A stretch of DNA of 32,138 bases. Origin: Desulfarculales bacterium UBA696 (GTDB taxonomy: Bacteria; Desulfobacterota; Syntrophobacteria; Syntrophobacterales; Syntrophobacteraceae). The translations under genes were made by a program, and so were the position numbers. The stretch is from assembly GCA_002298995.1 (NCBI GenBank), contig DBMO01000004.1, positions 1-32,138 on the forward strand, written 5' to 3'. The notes beneath the pieces are model-generated. The model did no database searches. It saw only the letters and a program-made list of their open reading frames with translations, and had not been told where the DNA came from. This document shows positions 24,168-32,066 of the stretch, in pieces (within the stretch, counting starts at the first letter, position 1; each line of letters starts with the position of its first letter).

Positions 24168-24512
24168 ATGGCGCCTAATCCAGTACTTCCTGATGATCCT
24201 CTCGAATTCATTCAGAAATGCGTGGCCGGCAGAAAGATCCTGTGGACTTACCACGTCAACATGCGTCTCGAAGGCAGGTACATTTCACGGCAGTCCATCT
24301 TAATGTCTTGCCTTGAATATGAGATTATTGAACGATATCCTGAGGACAAGTATCTTCCGAGCTATCTGGTCCGGTCGGAGCACCATGGAGAGACATTCCA
24401 CATACTGTTCGCCGTAGATGTTGAATGGGAAAATGTCCGTATCATTACGGCCTACCGCCCGGACCCGGAGGAATGGGATGAAGACTTCAGAAACAGGAGG
24501 ATCTCCTCATGA
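24168..24512 (+). CDS. DUF4258-type putative toxin, 114 aa
   Basis: A small protein with the DUF4258 pattern: an N-terminal helix, TYHVNMRLEGRYISRQSI, then a strand-rich part (EIIERYPEDKYLPSYLV), and the ending HILFAVDVEWENVRIITAYRP. This family is often found next to YgiT-type antitoxins and is thought to have a RelE/MqsR-like fold with RNase activity, though the activity of this member is not known. The stop codon overlaps the next start by four bases (ATGA, 24509-24512), the usual arrangement for a toxin-antitoxin pair with the toxin gene first. The start ATG has AGGA about 8 bases upstream. It is oriented opposite to the surrounding transporter genes. Confidence 0.85.
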   Translation: MAPNPVLPDDPLEFIQKCVAGRKILWTYHVNMRLEGRYISRQSILMSCLEYEIIERYPEDKYLPSYLVRSEHHGETFHILFAVDVEWENVRIITAYRPDPEEWDEDFRNRRISS

Positions 24513-24730
24513 AGTGCCGTGTCTGTGGATCTAAAGTAAAACCCGTTGTAACTGATCTGCCATTCAAGATCAGCGAGACAACAATCGTGATCTTGAAAGG
24601 CCTGCCTGTTTTGCAGTGCGAGAACTGCAGTGAGTATTTGCTGGAAGACACTGTAATGGAGCGGGTGGAGCAGTTGCTGGAGAAAGTGAATGCAGCCGCG
24701 GAGCTTGAAATTATCAAGTACGCCGCATAG
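24509..24730 (+). CDS. YgiT-type zinc-finger antitoxin, 73 aa
   Basis: The N-terminal half has two CxxC pairs (CRVCGSK and CENCSEY) with the ILKGLPVLQCENC block typical of YgiT/MqsA N-terminal domains. These bind zinc and, in MqsA, contact the toxin. The usual C-terminal helix-turn-helix DNA-binding domain is absent: the protein stops at 73 residues after a helix (VMERVEQLLEKVNAAAELEI). This short form is common beside DUF4258 proteins. It overlaps the toxin gene by four bases. AGGAGG is located just upstream in the toxin coding sequence. It converges with the amidohydrolase gene, whose stop is 34 bases away. Confidence 0.87.
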   Translation: MKCRVCGSKVKPVVTDLPFKISETTIVILKGLPVLQCENCSEYLLEDTVMERVEQLLEKVNAAAELEIIKYAA

Positions 24731-24764
24731 GAGCTACTTTGCCCACTCTTAATGCATTTGCCGA

Positions 24765-26498
24765 TCACTGCCTCTGATACATAATCTTGCCCCCAACGAT
24801 TGTATACTCCACCTTTGTGCCGGGGATTTCATCTTCGGGAATCTTCATGATATCCTTTGAAAGAATCGTAATATCAGCCAGTTTTCCGGGCTTGAGCGAC
24901 CCTTTTATATCTTCCTCGAATGCGCCGTAGGCATTATTGATAGTGTAGGCCCGCAGCGCTTCTTCGCGGCTCATGCGCTGATCGGGATAGAAGATGGAAC
25001 CGTCTGGCAGCTTTCTGGTTACGGCGGCATAGAAGTTTGGGATCGGGTTAACATCTTCCACGGGTGTATCGGTCCCGTTCATAACGGTTGCGCCGACTCG
25101 CTCAAGCTTTTGCCAGACGTAGGCACCCTCCTCGGAGCGCTTTGCCCCGATCCTTTTTGTGACCCATGGGCCGTCGGATGTGCAATGTATGGCCTGCATC
25201 GATGCAATTACCCCAAGCCGGGCAAACCGGGGAATATCGGCGGGATTGAGATGCTGTGCGTGTTCGATCCGCCACCTAAGCACCTTGCGGCCGGGATACT
25301 CCTTGAAGACAGTCTCATAGATGTCGAGGGTCTCGCGATTTGCGCGGTCTCCTATTGCATGTACGCAAAACTGGAAATCGTTTTTGATGGCGAGGCGCGC
25401 CGCATCAAGGATTTCCTGGATGGATTCAACGTTTAATCCCGTGCTCTCGGGAAGGTCGGAATAGGGTTCGAGCATCCAGGCCGTATGGGAGCCGAGAGCG
25501 CCGTCCATGAATTTCTTGACGGCCCGCACTGTAAGCCTCCTGTCGCCGAAATCCACGATCCTGTACCGGCCGATATTGGAGGCGAGAGATTGGTTGTCCT
25601 CGTGGATCATCACCCACAGCCTGATTCCAAGGTTTTGCTCTTGTGCCATTTTCTTGTATAGGTCTATATCCTTGAAAGAAGAGGCTGCATCCTGAAAGCT
25701 GGTAACGCCCTTTGAGAGGCAGTCCTGGACGGCAAGATTGACTGCCTGGCGGGAGTGGGCTTCCGCCTCCCGCGGTGTTAGCCGGGCAAGGCTTTCATCG
25801 TAAGCCTTTCTGATAAGGCCCTCCGCGCCGTCGAAAAACACCCCGGTGGGGTTGGCTTCGGGATCCCTTAGAATTCTTCCACCTTGCGGATCGGACGTTT
25901 CCCTGTTGACCCCGGCCATTTCCCGTGCCCTGGCATTAGCGAAAATGGCGTGCCCGCTGGCATGGGTCAACAGCACCGGATTTTGTGGAGAAACAGCGTT
26001 TAGAGCCTCATCGGATGGGTAGCCTTCAATAGAAGGCGAGGGAGTCTTGTCCCACTTTTCCTGGTGCCATCCGGTGCCTAGAATCCACTCTCCGGGCCTG
26101 GCCTTTCGGACGGCGTCTTTAACAATCGAGACAATTTCATCCCAATTGGCGGCCGTTGTAAGGTCAAGCTCCATTTTGGACCGGCCAAGCAGGGTCAGGT
26201 GCCCGTGGCCTTCTATGAATCCCGGCATCGCGAAGTTGCCCTTGATGTCCAAAACCTTTGTGGTATGGCCTATATAAGGGCGGATATCGCTGCTGCTCCC
26301 CACCGCCACGATGATGTCGCCTCGGACCGCCAGCGCCTCTGCATCCGGCCGGTTTTCGTCCACCGTGGCGATCTTGCCGTTGATGATGACCAGATCGGCC
26401 GGACCTTCCCGGGCATTGCAGGCGAGTGAGAAAAAACCTGCAAGGATGAACAGCGCGAGAAATAGAGTCCCATATCGCTTTTTAATTGATATCGACAT
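24765..26498 (-). CDS. Exported amidohydrolase, YtcJ/amidohydrolase-3 family, 577 aa
   Basis: A metal-dependent hydrolase of the composite-domain amidohydrolase superfamily. Metal-binding blocks are GFIEGHGHL (His98, His100), KFMDGALGSHTAW, CVHAIGDRANRE, WRIEHAQHL and NGTDTPVEDVNP. The N-terminus (KKRYGTLFLALFILAGFFSLACNA) is a signal peptide. SLAC may be a lipobox with Cys27, though Ser at -3 is atypical, so a plain signal peptide is possible. Either way it should act outside the cytoplasm. The start is ATG 26498; a longer frame to 26603 overlaps the upstream permease gene and would hide the signal peptide. It begins 13 bases after that permease stop, so it belongs to the transporter operon. 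The substrate (amide, N-acyl or hydantoin-like) is unknown. Confidence 0.9.
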   Translation of the reverse strand: MSISIKKRYGTLFLALFILAGFFSLACNAREGPADLVIINGKIATVDENRPDAEALAVRGDIIVAVGSSSDIRPYIGHTTKVLDIKGNFAMPGFIEGHGHLTLLGRSKMELDLTTAANWDEIVSIVKDAVRKARPGEWILGTGWHQEKWDKTPSPSIEGYPSDEALNAVSPQNPVLLTHASGHAIFANARAREMAGVNRETSDPQGGRILRDPEANPTGVFFDGAEGLIRKAYDESLARLTPREAEAHSRQAVNLAVQDCLSKGVTSFQDAASSFKDIDLYKKMAQEQNLGIRLWVMIHEDNQSLASNIGRYRIVDFGDRRLTVRAVKKFMDGALGSHTAWMLEPYSDLPESTGLNVESIQEILDAARLAIKNDFQFCVHAIGDRANRETLDIYETVFKEYPGRKVLRWRIEHAQHLNPADIPRFARLGVIASMQAIHCTSDGPWVTKRIGAKRSEEGAYVWQKLERVGATVMNGTDTPVEDVNPIPNFYAAVTRKLPDGSIFYPDQRMSREEALRAYTINNAYGAFEEDIKGSLKPGKLADITILSKDIMKIPEDEIPGTKVEYTIVGGKIMYQRQ

Positions 26499-26511
26499 TA
26501 CTCTCTCTTCC

Positions 26512-27588
26512 TCACCCTTCGAGGTGCTCGTTCGGGGCCGGACTGGTTCGAAACCTGTTGAGCAGCCGAAAAAAGCCGCTCCCGAGCCGCTGCCTGCAGG
26601 CAACGCAGAGCAGTAGCACGGCTTGTATAACCCAGATAAAGTTGGGGGAGACGTTTAGTCCTATTTGCAGCCATTTATCCGCGGAGCGCAGGCTCGATAG
26701 GAAAATCGCGCTCAGCCAGAGCCATTCCGGCGAGCCGTTTGCCAGGAACGCGGCGGTCAGGCCGTCGAACCCATAGCCCGGTGAAAAAGCCCTGTAAAAC
26801 CGGTGGTGAACGGCGGCGACCTCGAACGCCCCGGCAAGTCCCGCGAGGGAGCCGCTAGCGATAAAGATCCGCGTCTGCCATTTTGCCGCCGAAATCCCGG
26901 CGTTAAGGGCCGCTTCAGGGTTTGCGCCAACGGCCCTCGCCTCGAACCCCCAGATCGTCCGTGAAAGCCAGAAATATGCGCAAAAACACAGCAGTAGGGC
27001 AAGAAGCGGGGCTGCGGTGAGGTGGAGCGATCCGCTGTGGAAGATTGCGGGCATTTCGGCCCCCGGCGGAATAGGCGGGGTCCTGCCCATGGCCGACCCG
27101 TCGCCAAGCGGTCCCGAAACAAGGTAGCCGCAGATGTTTATTGCCAGGTAATTTAATAAAAGAGTGCTTATCACCTCGTGGACTCCGCGCCGCCTTCGCA
27201 GCACCACGGCCGGCCAGGCCCAAATACCCCCGGTCAGCCCACCGGCGACAAGGCAGAGCGGGAGCAGCAAGAATGACGGCAAAGAAGCGCACGCGAGCGC
27301 GACGGCTGCGCCGGCGAGCGCCCCCAATGTAAGCTGTCCTTCGCATCCGACATTCAAAAGCCCCGCCCTGTAAGCAAGCGCCACGGCAAGCCCGGTCAGA
27401 AGCAGAGGCGTCATCTTGGTTAGCGTATTTATCGCCGCATCGGTCGTTCCCCACGCCCCCATCCAGATTGTTTGCACAAGATCCAACGGACGCGCACCGA
27501 TTGCCGCCGCCAATGCCATGCAAAGAAAGATGCCTATGGATAAGGCAAATAGGAGCGTTGCGGGAGATGAATTCCAATCTGATCTCAA
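26512..27588 (-). CDS. ABC transporter permease, BMP/nucleoside type (first permease), 358 aa
   Basis: The longer permease of a BMP-type importer (YufP-like, BPD_transp_2 family). Family blocks are TKMTPLLLTGLAVALAYRAG, LNVGCEGQLTLGALAG, RRRRGVHEVISTLLLNYLA and the coupling-loop sequence ARAVGANPEAALNAGIS. GAFEVAAVHHRFYRAFSPGYG follows. Several membrane segments are evident. It starts at TTG 27588 behind GGAG, six bases upstream; there is no ATG nearby in frame. Its C-terminus is followed 13 bases later by the amidohydrolase start. The ATPase gene is 357 bases upstream, the gap being filled by a repeat. The partner permease is 2.7 kb further on. Confidence 0.92.
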   Translation of the reverse strand: MRSDWNSSPATLLFALSIGIFLCMALAAAIGARPLDLVQTIWMGAWGTTDAAINTLTKMTPLLLTGLAVALAYRAGLLNVGCEGQLTLGALAGAAVALACASLPSFLLLPLCLVAGGLTGGIWAWPAVVLRRRRGVHEVISTLLLNYLAINICGYLVSGPLGDGSAMGRTPPIPPGAEMPAIFHSGSLHLTAAPLLALLLCFCAYFWLSRTIWGFEARAVGANPEAALNAGISAAKWQTRIFIASGSLAGLAGAFEVAAVHHRFYRAFSPGYGFDGLTAAFLANGSPEWLWLSAIFLSSLRSADKWLQIGLNVSPNFIWVIQAVLLLCVACRQRLGSGFFRLLNRFRTSPAPNEHLEG

Positions 27589-27689
27589 GTTTTCTCCAAC
27601 AGCTTAGGGAGCAGGCAAGGACAAACCATGCGGTATTCCTGGTTGATGGTTCCCGGCTATGGCGTGGTCTCCCGTGCATGGTGGCGTTA

Positions 27690-27905
27690 TCACCAATGAC
27701 GCCTCGGGGTTCCAACCAGTGGGTGGCCCGGATTCATATCCGGGTGCGCTAGCACAAGAAGCCCGGCGAAGAAAATCGAGAAGGAACCGGATGTGGTGAC
27801 TACACTTCTTGCGCTTCGCGCCCGGATATGAATCCGGGCCACCCATTCTACCCTCTTTACATTTGCTAACTAGACATTGACGAAGCTTTCCATTTGGGCA
27901 AAGTG
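27690..27905. repeat. MITE-like element, subtype B, with doubled inverted hairpins
   Basis: Arms at 27721-27744 and 27821-27844 are a perfect 24-base inverted repeat centred on CCCGGATATGAATCCGGG, enclosing 76 bases with weaker pairing (ACAAGAAG/CTTCTTG). The flanks match the single-hairpin copy at 4657-4824, both before (AATGACG...CAGTGGGT) and after (CCCATTCTACCCTC to CCATTTGGGCA). The left terminus is not recognisable. Confidence 0.75.
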
Positions 27906-27945
27906 CAGCACTCGGAATTATTGCTCTTCGAGCGCGAATTTCATC

Positions 27946-29490
27946 TCAGGCGCCAATTCCAACCATCCACCTGCCGAGGGTCTCGCGGGAGAATTCGCTG
28001 CGTGACACTGTTCCCATCAGTTTGCCGCGGTAAATCACGGCGATGCGGTCGCACGATGACAGAAGTTCGTCGAGATCGAAGGATAGCACTATAATAGCCG
28101 TTCCCTGCTCGCTCAGCTTGAAAATTCTATCCCGCATTCGGGCTGACGCGTGCAGGTCGAGTCCGCGCGATGGCTGCTCCAATATCGCAAGTTTCGGGCG
28201 AAGGGAAAAAATGTGAGCGAGGGCGGCTTTCTGTCGGTTTCCTCCCGACAGGCTTGCCGGAGGGTCAAGGGGGCTGCGTGCCGCGATGCCGTTCTCGGAA
28301 ATAAGATCGCGCGCGAATTGAAGCGCTTCGTGTTTGCGTATAATTCCCCTTTTCTGGAATTCGCCTTCGAATTGCCTCCCGAGAAGGAAATTTTCCCAAA
28401 GAGGATTATCTGGCAGCAGCGTCTCGTCGGAAGGGTTTTCCGGGAGCCGGGATATACCTGCCCGAAGCCTCGCATCCACATCGAGATCCGTTATGTCGGT
28501 CCCGCCGAAGATGATCTTGCCGCCCGATGCCTTTTCTCTTCCCGAAAGGGCGCGAGCGAGCAGGCGCTGACCATTTCCCACAACTCCGGCGATTCCGAAT
28601 ATTTCTCCACTGGCAACCGTGAAGGAGATGCATTCGATTCGCGGCTCAGGGCCCGCTGGTTCCATGCAAAGTCCCTCGACGTCCAGGAGCGGGGAAGCCT
28701 CTGCCGCAGCTGATGGGCGATTTCGGTCCTCATCCCCGACGCTCGATTGGGCAAGGTCATCCCGGCCTACCATCAAGCGGGCAATTTCCTCCTTGCAGGT
28801 TTTATTCGACTCGAGGGTTTCGACCAATTTCCCGCGCCTTAGCACCGTTATTTTGTCGGCAACGGCGAACACCTCATCGAGCCTGTGGCTTATGAAAATG
28901 ACAGTCCTGCCCCCATAACGAAAAGAGCGAAGCACATCGAGAAATTTTTCGACCTCCATCGGTCCGAGAGAGCTTGTCGGCTCATCGAGAATAAGTATTT
29001 CGGCCCTGCGGTAGAGCATCCTCATAAGCTCGACCTGCCGCCGGGCGGCAAAGGGAAGCTCCCCGGCAGGAAGATGCGGGTCGATCTCGAACCCGAAGGC
29101 GTCACGGAGGCGCAGGACCTCTTTTTCGGCCGCGCGCCTTCCTATCACTCCGACACGTGAAGGCTCGCTCCCCAGAATTATGTTTTCCAGAACCGAAAGC
29201 TGTGGAAAGAAAAGAACTTCCTGAGGGACCATTCCGATCCCGGCTCGAATGGCATCACGAGGGCTTCGCAGCCAAAGCGGCCTTCCCCGCAACATTATGG
29301 ACCCGGCGTCCGGGATCAGCCGCCCGAAGAGCACGTTCATCAGCGTGCTCTTTCCCGCCCCGTTCTCGCCCGCGATTGCGTGGATCTCACCGGCTTCGAT
29401 GCGAAGATTAATATTTCTGTTCGCGTGGAAGGATGCGAATTTTTTTGAGATATTCCTGAATTCGACAATTGGGGCGTAGGAAGATGACAC
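27946..29490 (-). CDS. ABC transporter ATPase, BMP/nucleoside type, two nucleotide-binding domains, 514 aa
   Basis: A fused two-domain ATPase driving BMP-type import. Domain 1 has an intact Walker A (GENGAGKST), Q-loop (GMVPQE), Walker B ILILDEPTS and switch His in FISHRLDEV; its signature region (LPFAARRQVELM) is degenerate. Domain 2 lacks the Walker A lysine (GVVGNGQRLL), as usual in the YufO/RbsA group, but keeps a good signature LSGGNRQKAALA; its Walker B ends in EQPSRGLD. The start is uncertain. GTG 29490 (VSSSYAPIVEF) has AGAGAG upstream and fits relatives. TTG 29529 would add 13 residues. The binding-protein gene ends 147 bases upstream and the first permease starts 357 bases downstream, both gaps holding repeats. 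Confidence 0.92.
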   Translation of the reverse strand: MSSSYAPIVEFRNISKKFASFHANRNINLRIEAGEIHAIAGENGAGKSTLMNVLFGRLIPDAGSIMLRGRPLWLRSPRDAIRAGIGMVPQEVLFFPQLSVLENIILGSEPSRVGVIGRRAAEKEVLRLRDAFGFEIDPHLPAGELPFAARRQVELMRMLYRRAEILILDEPTSSLGPMEVEKFLDVLRSFRYGGRTVIFISHRLDEVFAVADKITVLRRGKLVETLESNKTCKEEIARLMVGRDDLAQSSVGDEDRNRPSAAAEASPLLDVEGLCMEPAGPEPRIECISFTVASGEIFGIAGVVGNGQRLLARALSGREKASGGKIIFGGTDITDLDVDARLRAGISRLPENPSDETLLPDNPLWENFLLGRQFEGEFQKRGIIRKHEALQFARDLISENGIAARSPLDPPASLSGGNRQKAALAHIFSLRPKLAILEQPSRGLDLHASARMRDRIFKLSEQGTAIIVLSFDLDELLSSCDRIAVIYRGKLMGTVSRSEFSRETLGRWMVGIGA

Positions 29491-29538
29491 TAGATAGTCT
29501 CTCTTGCACACCGTTTGAAATACAAGCAAATGGATAAA

Positions 29539-29611
29539 GTAGGGTGGGCACAGGTTTTATCGTGCACACCGCCGCTTTCGGTGGGCACGATAAAGCCCGT
29601 GCCCGCCCTAC
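29539..29611. repeat. Palindromic repeat, subtype C
   Basis: Outer arms GTAGGGTGGGCAC (29539-29551) and GTGCCCGCCCTAC (29599-29611) pair with one mismatch. Inner arms TTTATCGTGCACACCG (29556-29571) and CGGTGGGCACGATAAA (29579-29594) also pair with one mismatch. A second copy is at the right edge of the window. It lies between the binding-protein and ATPase genes and may adjust their relative expression. Confidence 0.75.
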
Positions 29612-29637
29612 ATCCTCGATGGCGAAATGACGGCCGG

Positions 29638-30699
29638 CTACAGCTCCGGGGCCGCGAAGCCGTCAACCTCAGCCGGGCGCCGGGGTATTTTCAGCTCTCC
29701 GCTCCTGAGGAGCGTCTTTGCCTTTTTTACTCGCTCGATATCGGCGGGTGCGAACATCTCGGCCGAATATTTCATCTCACTCAGATCGATTGCCCCTTCG
29801 GCTGCCCCGAGCCAGAAATGGCCTGCCTTGAATCGGCTTTCCAAGGTGTCGCGAATAGCATTGTAGATGGCTACGTCCATACGCTTTAGGGTGCTGGCAA
29901 GTATCTTTCCCGGCATCTCGGCGTCCTGGTCCAGGTCCTCGGCGATTAGAAACACTCCGCCGGCGCTTCTCACAGCTTCGGAAACCCCGACACCGGTGTT
30001 GCCGGCGACGCGAAAAATCACATCAACTCCCTTGTCGATGAGGGTCTTCGCAAGCGATTTGCCCTTCACCGGATCGTTGAAAGATCCCGCCGAGGCGATA
30101 TTGACTTCGACCGTCGATCCTTTTGCTTTCCCGGCTGTTTTCACACCGGCCCGGAACCCGCTCACGTAGGCTTCCACCGGCGGAATGTCCATTCCGGATA
30201 CCACGCCTACTTTATTCTTCTTCGTGAAAAGCCCCGCCACCAGGCCGGCGAGAAAACCGCCTTCCTCGGACCTGAAATCATAGCAGGCCAGATTGTCGGA
30301 TTGAATATCTCCTTCTATATGGATGAAGCGCGTCTTCGGGAAGTGGGGCGCAACCTGTTTTAGCGAGTCGGTGAACAGGTAGCCGAGCGTGACCACGATA
30401 TCGGAATTCCCGGCGGCAAGGGTCAAGTTGGAGGCATAATCGGCCTGCTCGCGGGACTGGAGGAAGAGCGGTTCGAATCCGAAATCCTTCCCGGCCTTGA
30501 GCACCCCCTGCCAGCATACGTCGTTGAAACCCTTGTCTCCCAGGCCGGCGGCGTCGGTGAGGACGATAACTCTAGCCGGTGCGGCATTCGCTGCGGGATG
30601 CAGGAGCAAAGCGGCCGCAAAGAGCCACGCTGCCAGGTATGAGGCGGGGCATGAGAAGAACCGGCAAGCGTGCGTCCTCACGTGTTCCGGATTTTTCAT
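29638..30699 (-). CDS. BMP-family substrate-binding protein, 353 aa
   Basis: The periplasmic binding component of the ABC importer, of the basic membrane protein (BMP/PnrA/Med) family whose known members bind purine nucleosides or related compounds. The N-terminus carries a signal peptide (SYLAAWLFAAALLLHPAANA) ending around residue 40. No lipobox is clear, so the protein is probably soluble in the periplasm. Family blocks are AAGLGDKGFNDVCWQG, AGNSDIVVTLGYLFTDSLK, RSEEGGFLAGLVAGLFTK, VGVVSGMDIPPVEAYVSGF and VIFRVAGNTGVGVSEAVRS. The start is ATG 30699, preceded by TGAGGA at 7 bases; earlier ATGs lack a site. It is the first gene of the transporter operon. The ligand cannot be inferred from sequence alone. 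Confidence 0.92.
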   Translation of the reverse strand: MKNPEHVRTHACRFFSCPASYLAAWLFAAALLLHPAANAAPARVIVLTDAAGLGDKGFNDVCWQGVLKAGKDFGFEPLFLQSREQADYASNLTLAAGNSDIVVTLGYLFTDSLKQVAPHFPKTRFIHIEGDIQSDNLACYDFRSEEGGFLAGLVAGLFTKKNKVGVVSGMDIPPVEAYVSGFRAGVKTAGKAKGSTVEVNIASAGSFNDPVKGKSLAKTLIDKGVDVIFRVAGNTGVGVSEAVRSAGGVFLIAEDLDQDAEMPGKILASTLKRMDVAIYNAIRDTLESRFKAGHFWLGAAEGAIDLSEMKYSAEMFAPADIERVKKAKTLLRSGELKIPRRPAEVDGFAAPEL

Positions 30700-31018
30700 C
30701 GTATTCCTCATTTTCATGAGTTTTTGGGACATTTTTAGCCCTTTTCGAACTCGGGCCGGCAAAAGCTTTCCAACGCTCCGCTCACAAGTTAAGATCGCGA
30801 TTTTCCATGGGAATAAAATCTTTCAGATTTCCTGTGATTCTGGTAAAAGGGAATCTACGGGACAAGCGAGGCGATGCCCGTGTTTCCACACCGATAATCC
30901 GGTATTTCCCGTCTTAATTCAATGCCATTATATTCAGCCGGCCCGACCGGGGATTTCTTTGTTCATCTCCGGAATTCTTCGGGGCAAGGGAAGACTTTTC
31001 CAGAGGGAGGGGTAATCG
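30700..31018. other. Divergent intergenic region, transporter operon and thyX
   Basis: This 319-base region must carry promoters for both directions. A weak candidate for the transporter side is given separately. A short ACGGG/CCCGT stem lies around 30856-30880 on the leader side of the transporter operon. I looked for a purine or other riboswitch fold and did not recognise one. Confidence 0.4.
30894..30922 (-). promoter_or_regulatory. Weak candidate promoter for the BMP transporter operon
   Basis: Read on the minus strand, TTGAAT (30922-30917) and GATTAT (30899-30894) are 17 bases apart, each matching sigma-70 consensus at 4 of 6 positions. It lies about 195 bases before the binding-protein start. 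The call is by eye only. Confidence 0.25.
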
Positions 31019-32026
31019 ATGAGTATCCAGTTCGTAAAGAGTGCGGTTTTTCCTTATGGCTTGGCTCCTTCCGAAGAGAAGCGGGCGCTGGAATTGATCG
31101 AAGTTTGCGGAAGGACCGCCTACAAGTCCGAGGACAAGATCACCGAGACTTCGGCAAAATCTTTTGTGCTGATGCTAAAATCTCACGGACACCTCTCCGT
31201 TCTGGAACACAGCAATATCGTGCTTAGGGTCGAACCCAAGGACGGAACATCGGGTGCCGCCCGGCCGCTTGCATATGACTCTGTTCTGTGCAGCCTGAAG
31301 GACAGGCTGGGCTTTCACAGAATTTTCCCGCTGGGCGCGAACGGCTCGTCCGGCTTTATACTTGCCGGCAACTTCAGGGCCTGGATCGAGACCCTGCAAT
31401 GCCTCAAAAACAGCGATCCGCCTGCTTTTCAGTTTCTGACCGCGGCGCTTAACCGCAACTTTCCGAACCTGTTCGAACCGGCAACGGAAAACGTCGATAA
31501 AATACCTTACAAGGCCTCTCTAATTACCGAAGACGATCAGCTAAAGATGCTGAAAAGCGACCCCGAGCTGGATCTGCCGGTGTTTGTGTTCCGGTTCGTC
31601 TGCGACCGGGGCATCACCCACGAAGTGGTGCGCCACAGGGTTTTCTCGTTTACCCAGGAAAGCACCCGGTATGTGAATTACAAAAACAAGGGCATGGTGC
31701 TGATTTTGCCCGAGGAACTCGAAGCCTTCCACGATGAATCCAAGGGGGGAGTTTCCGGCGACAATCCGATTGTGCGGGAATGGCTCATGCGCGCCGAGAA
31801 CATTTTCGACTGGTACAGGCAGGATGTTGCGCGAGGCCTTCGGCCCGAGATTGCACGCGATATTTTGCCGAATCTGCTCAAGGGTGAGATCTTCGTATCC
31901 GGCCGATTCAGCGGTTGGAAGCACTTCATAGGCCTGAGGGAATCCAGCCATGCGCACCCGCGGATTCGCATCCTGGCAAAGGAAGTCAGAAAATACTTCG
32001 AACAGCTCGGGCTTTCGTGCGGATGA
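31019..32026 (+). CDS. thyX: Flavin-dependent thymidylate synthase, ThyX family, 335 aa
   Basis: Makes dTMP from dUMP using methylenetetrahydrofolate and reduced FAD. The ThyX motif RHRxxSFxxxSxR is intact at residues 205-217 (RHRVFSFTQESTR). Other conserved blocks are SHGHLSVLEHSNIVLRV (55-71), the Arg-rich GLRPEIARDILPNLL, and GWKHFIGLRESSHAHPRIR, where relatives usually have AQ rather than AH. At 335 residues it is longer than the classic enzyme (about 220-250); the extra length lies mainly before the motif, around residues 70-185. ATG 31019 follows GAGGGAGGGG. It is divergent from the transporter operon, and the next feature downstream is a repeat. ThyX use is common in anaerobes lacking ThyA. 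Confidence 0.93.
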   Translation: MSIQFVKSAVFPYGLAPSEEKRALELIEVCGRTAYKSEDKITETSAKSFVLMLKSHGHLSVLEHSNIVLRVEPKDGTSGAARPLAYDSVLCSLKDRLGFHRIFPLGANGSSGFILAGNFRAWIETLQCLKNSDPPAFQFLTAALNRNFPNLFEPATENVDKIPYKASLITEDDQLKMLKSDPELDLPVFVFRFVCDRGITHEVVRHRVFSFTQESTRYVNYKNKGMVLILPEELEAFHDESKGGVSGDNPIVREWLMRAENIFDWYRQDVARGLRPEIARDILPNLLKGEIFVSGRFSGWKHFIGLRESSHAHPRIRILAKEVRKYFEQLGLSCG

Positions 32027-32066
32027 TGCTATAATTGTGGTGGGCCGGTTTACGCGCGGGCCGAGT

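Noticed and set aside
27589..27945. Possible small gene in the gap between ATPase and permease
   Set aside because: The short open frames here run through a perfect inverted repeat and lack ribosome-binding sites; the gap is explained by the subtype B element.
30465..30485. GGTTCGAATCC resembling a tRNA T-arm
   Set aside because: It lies in the coding sequence of the binding protein and has no acceptor or anticodon arms around it.
30700..31018. Purine or other riboswitch upstream of the BMP transporter operon
   Set aside because: BMP importers can be riboswitch-controlled, but I could not recognise conserved purine-aptamer loops; only a weak stem is visible.
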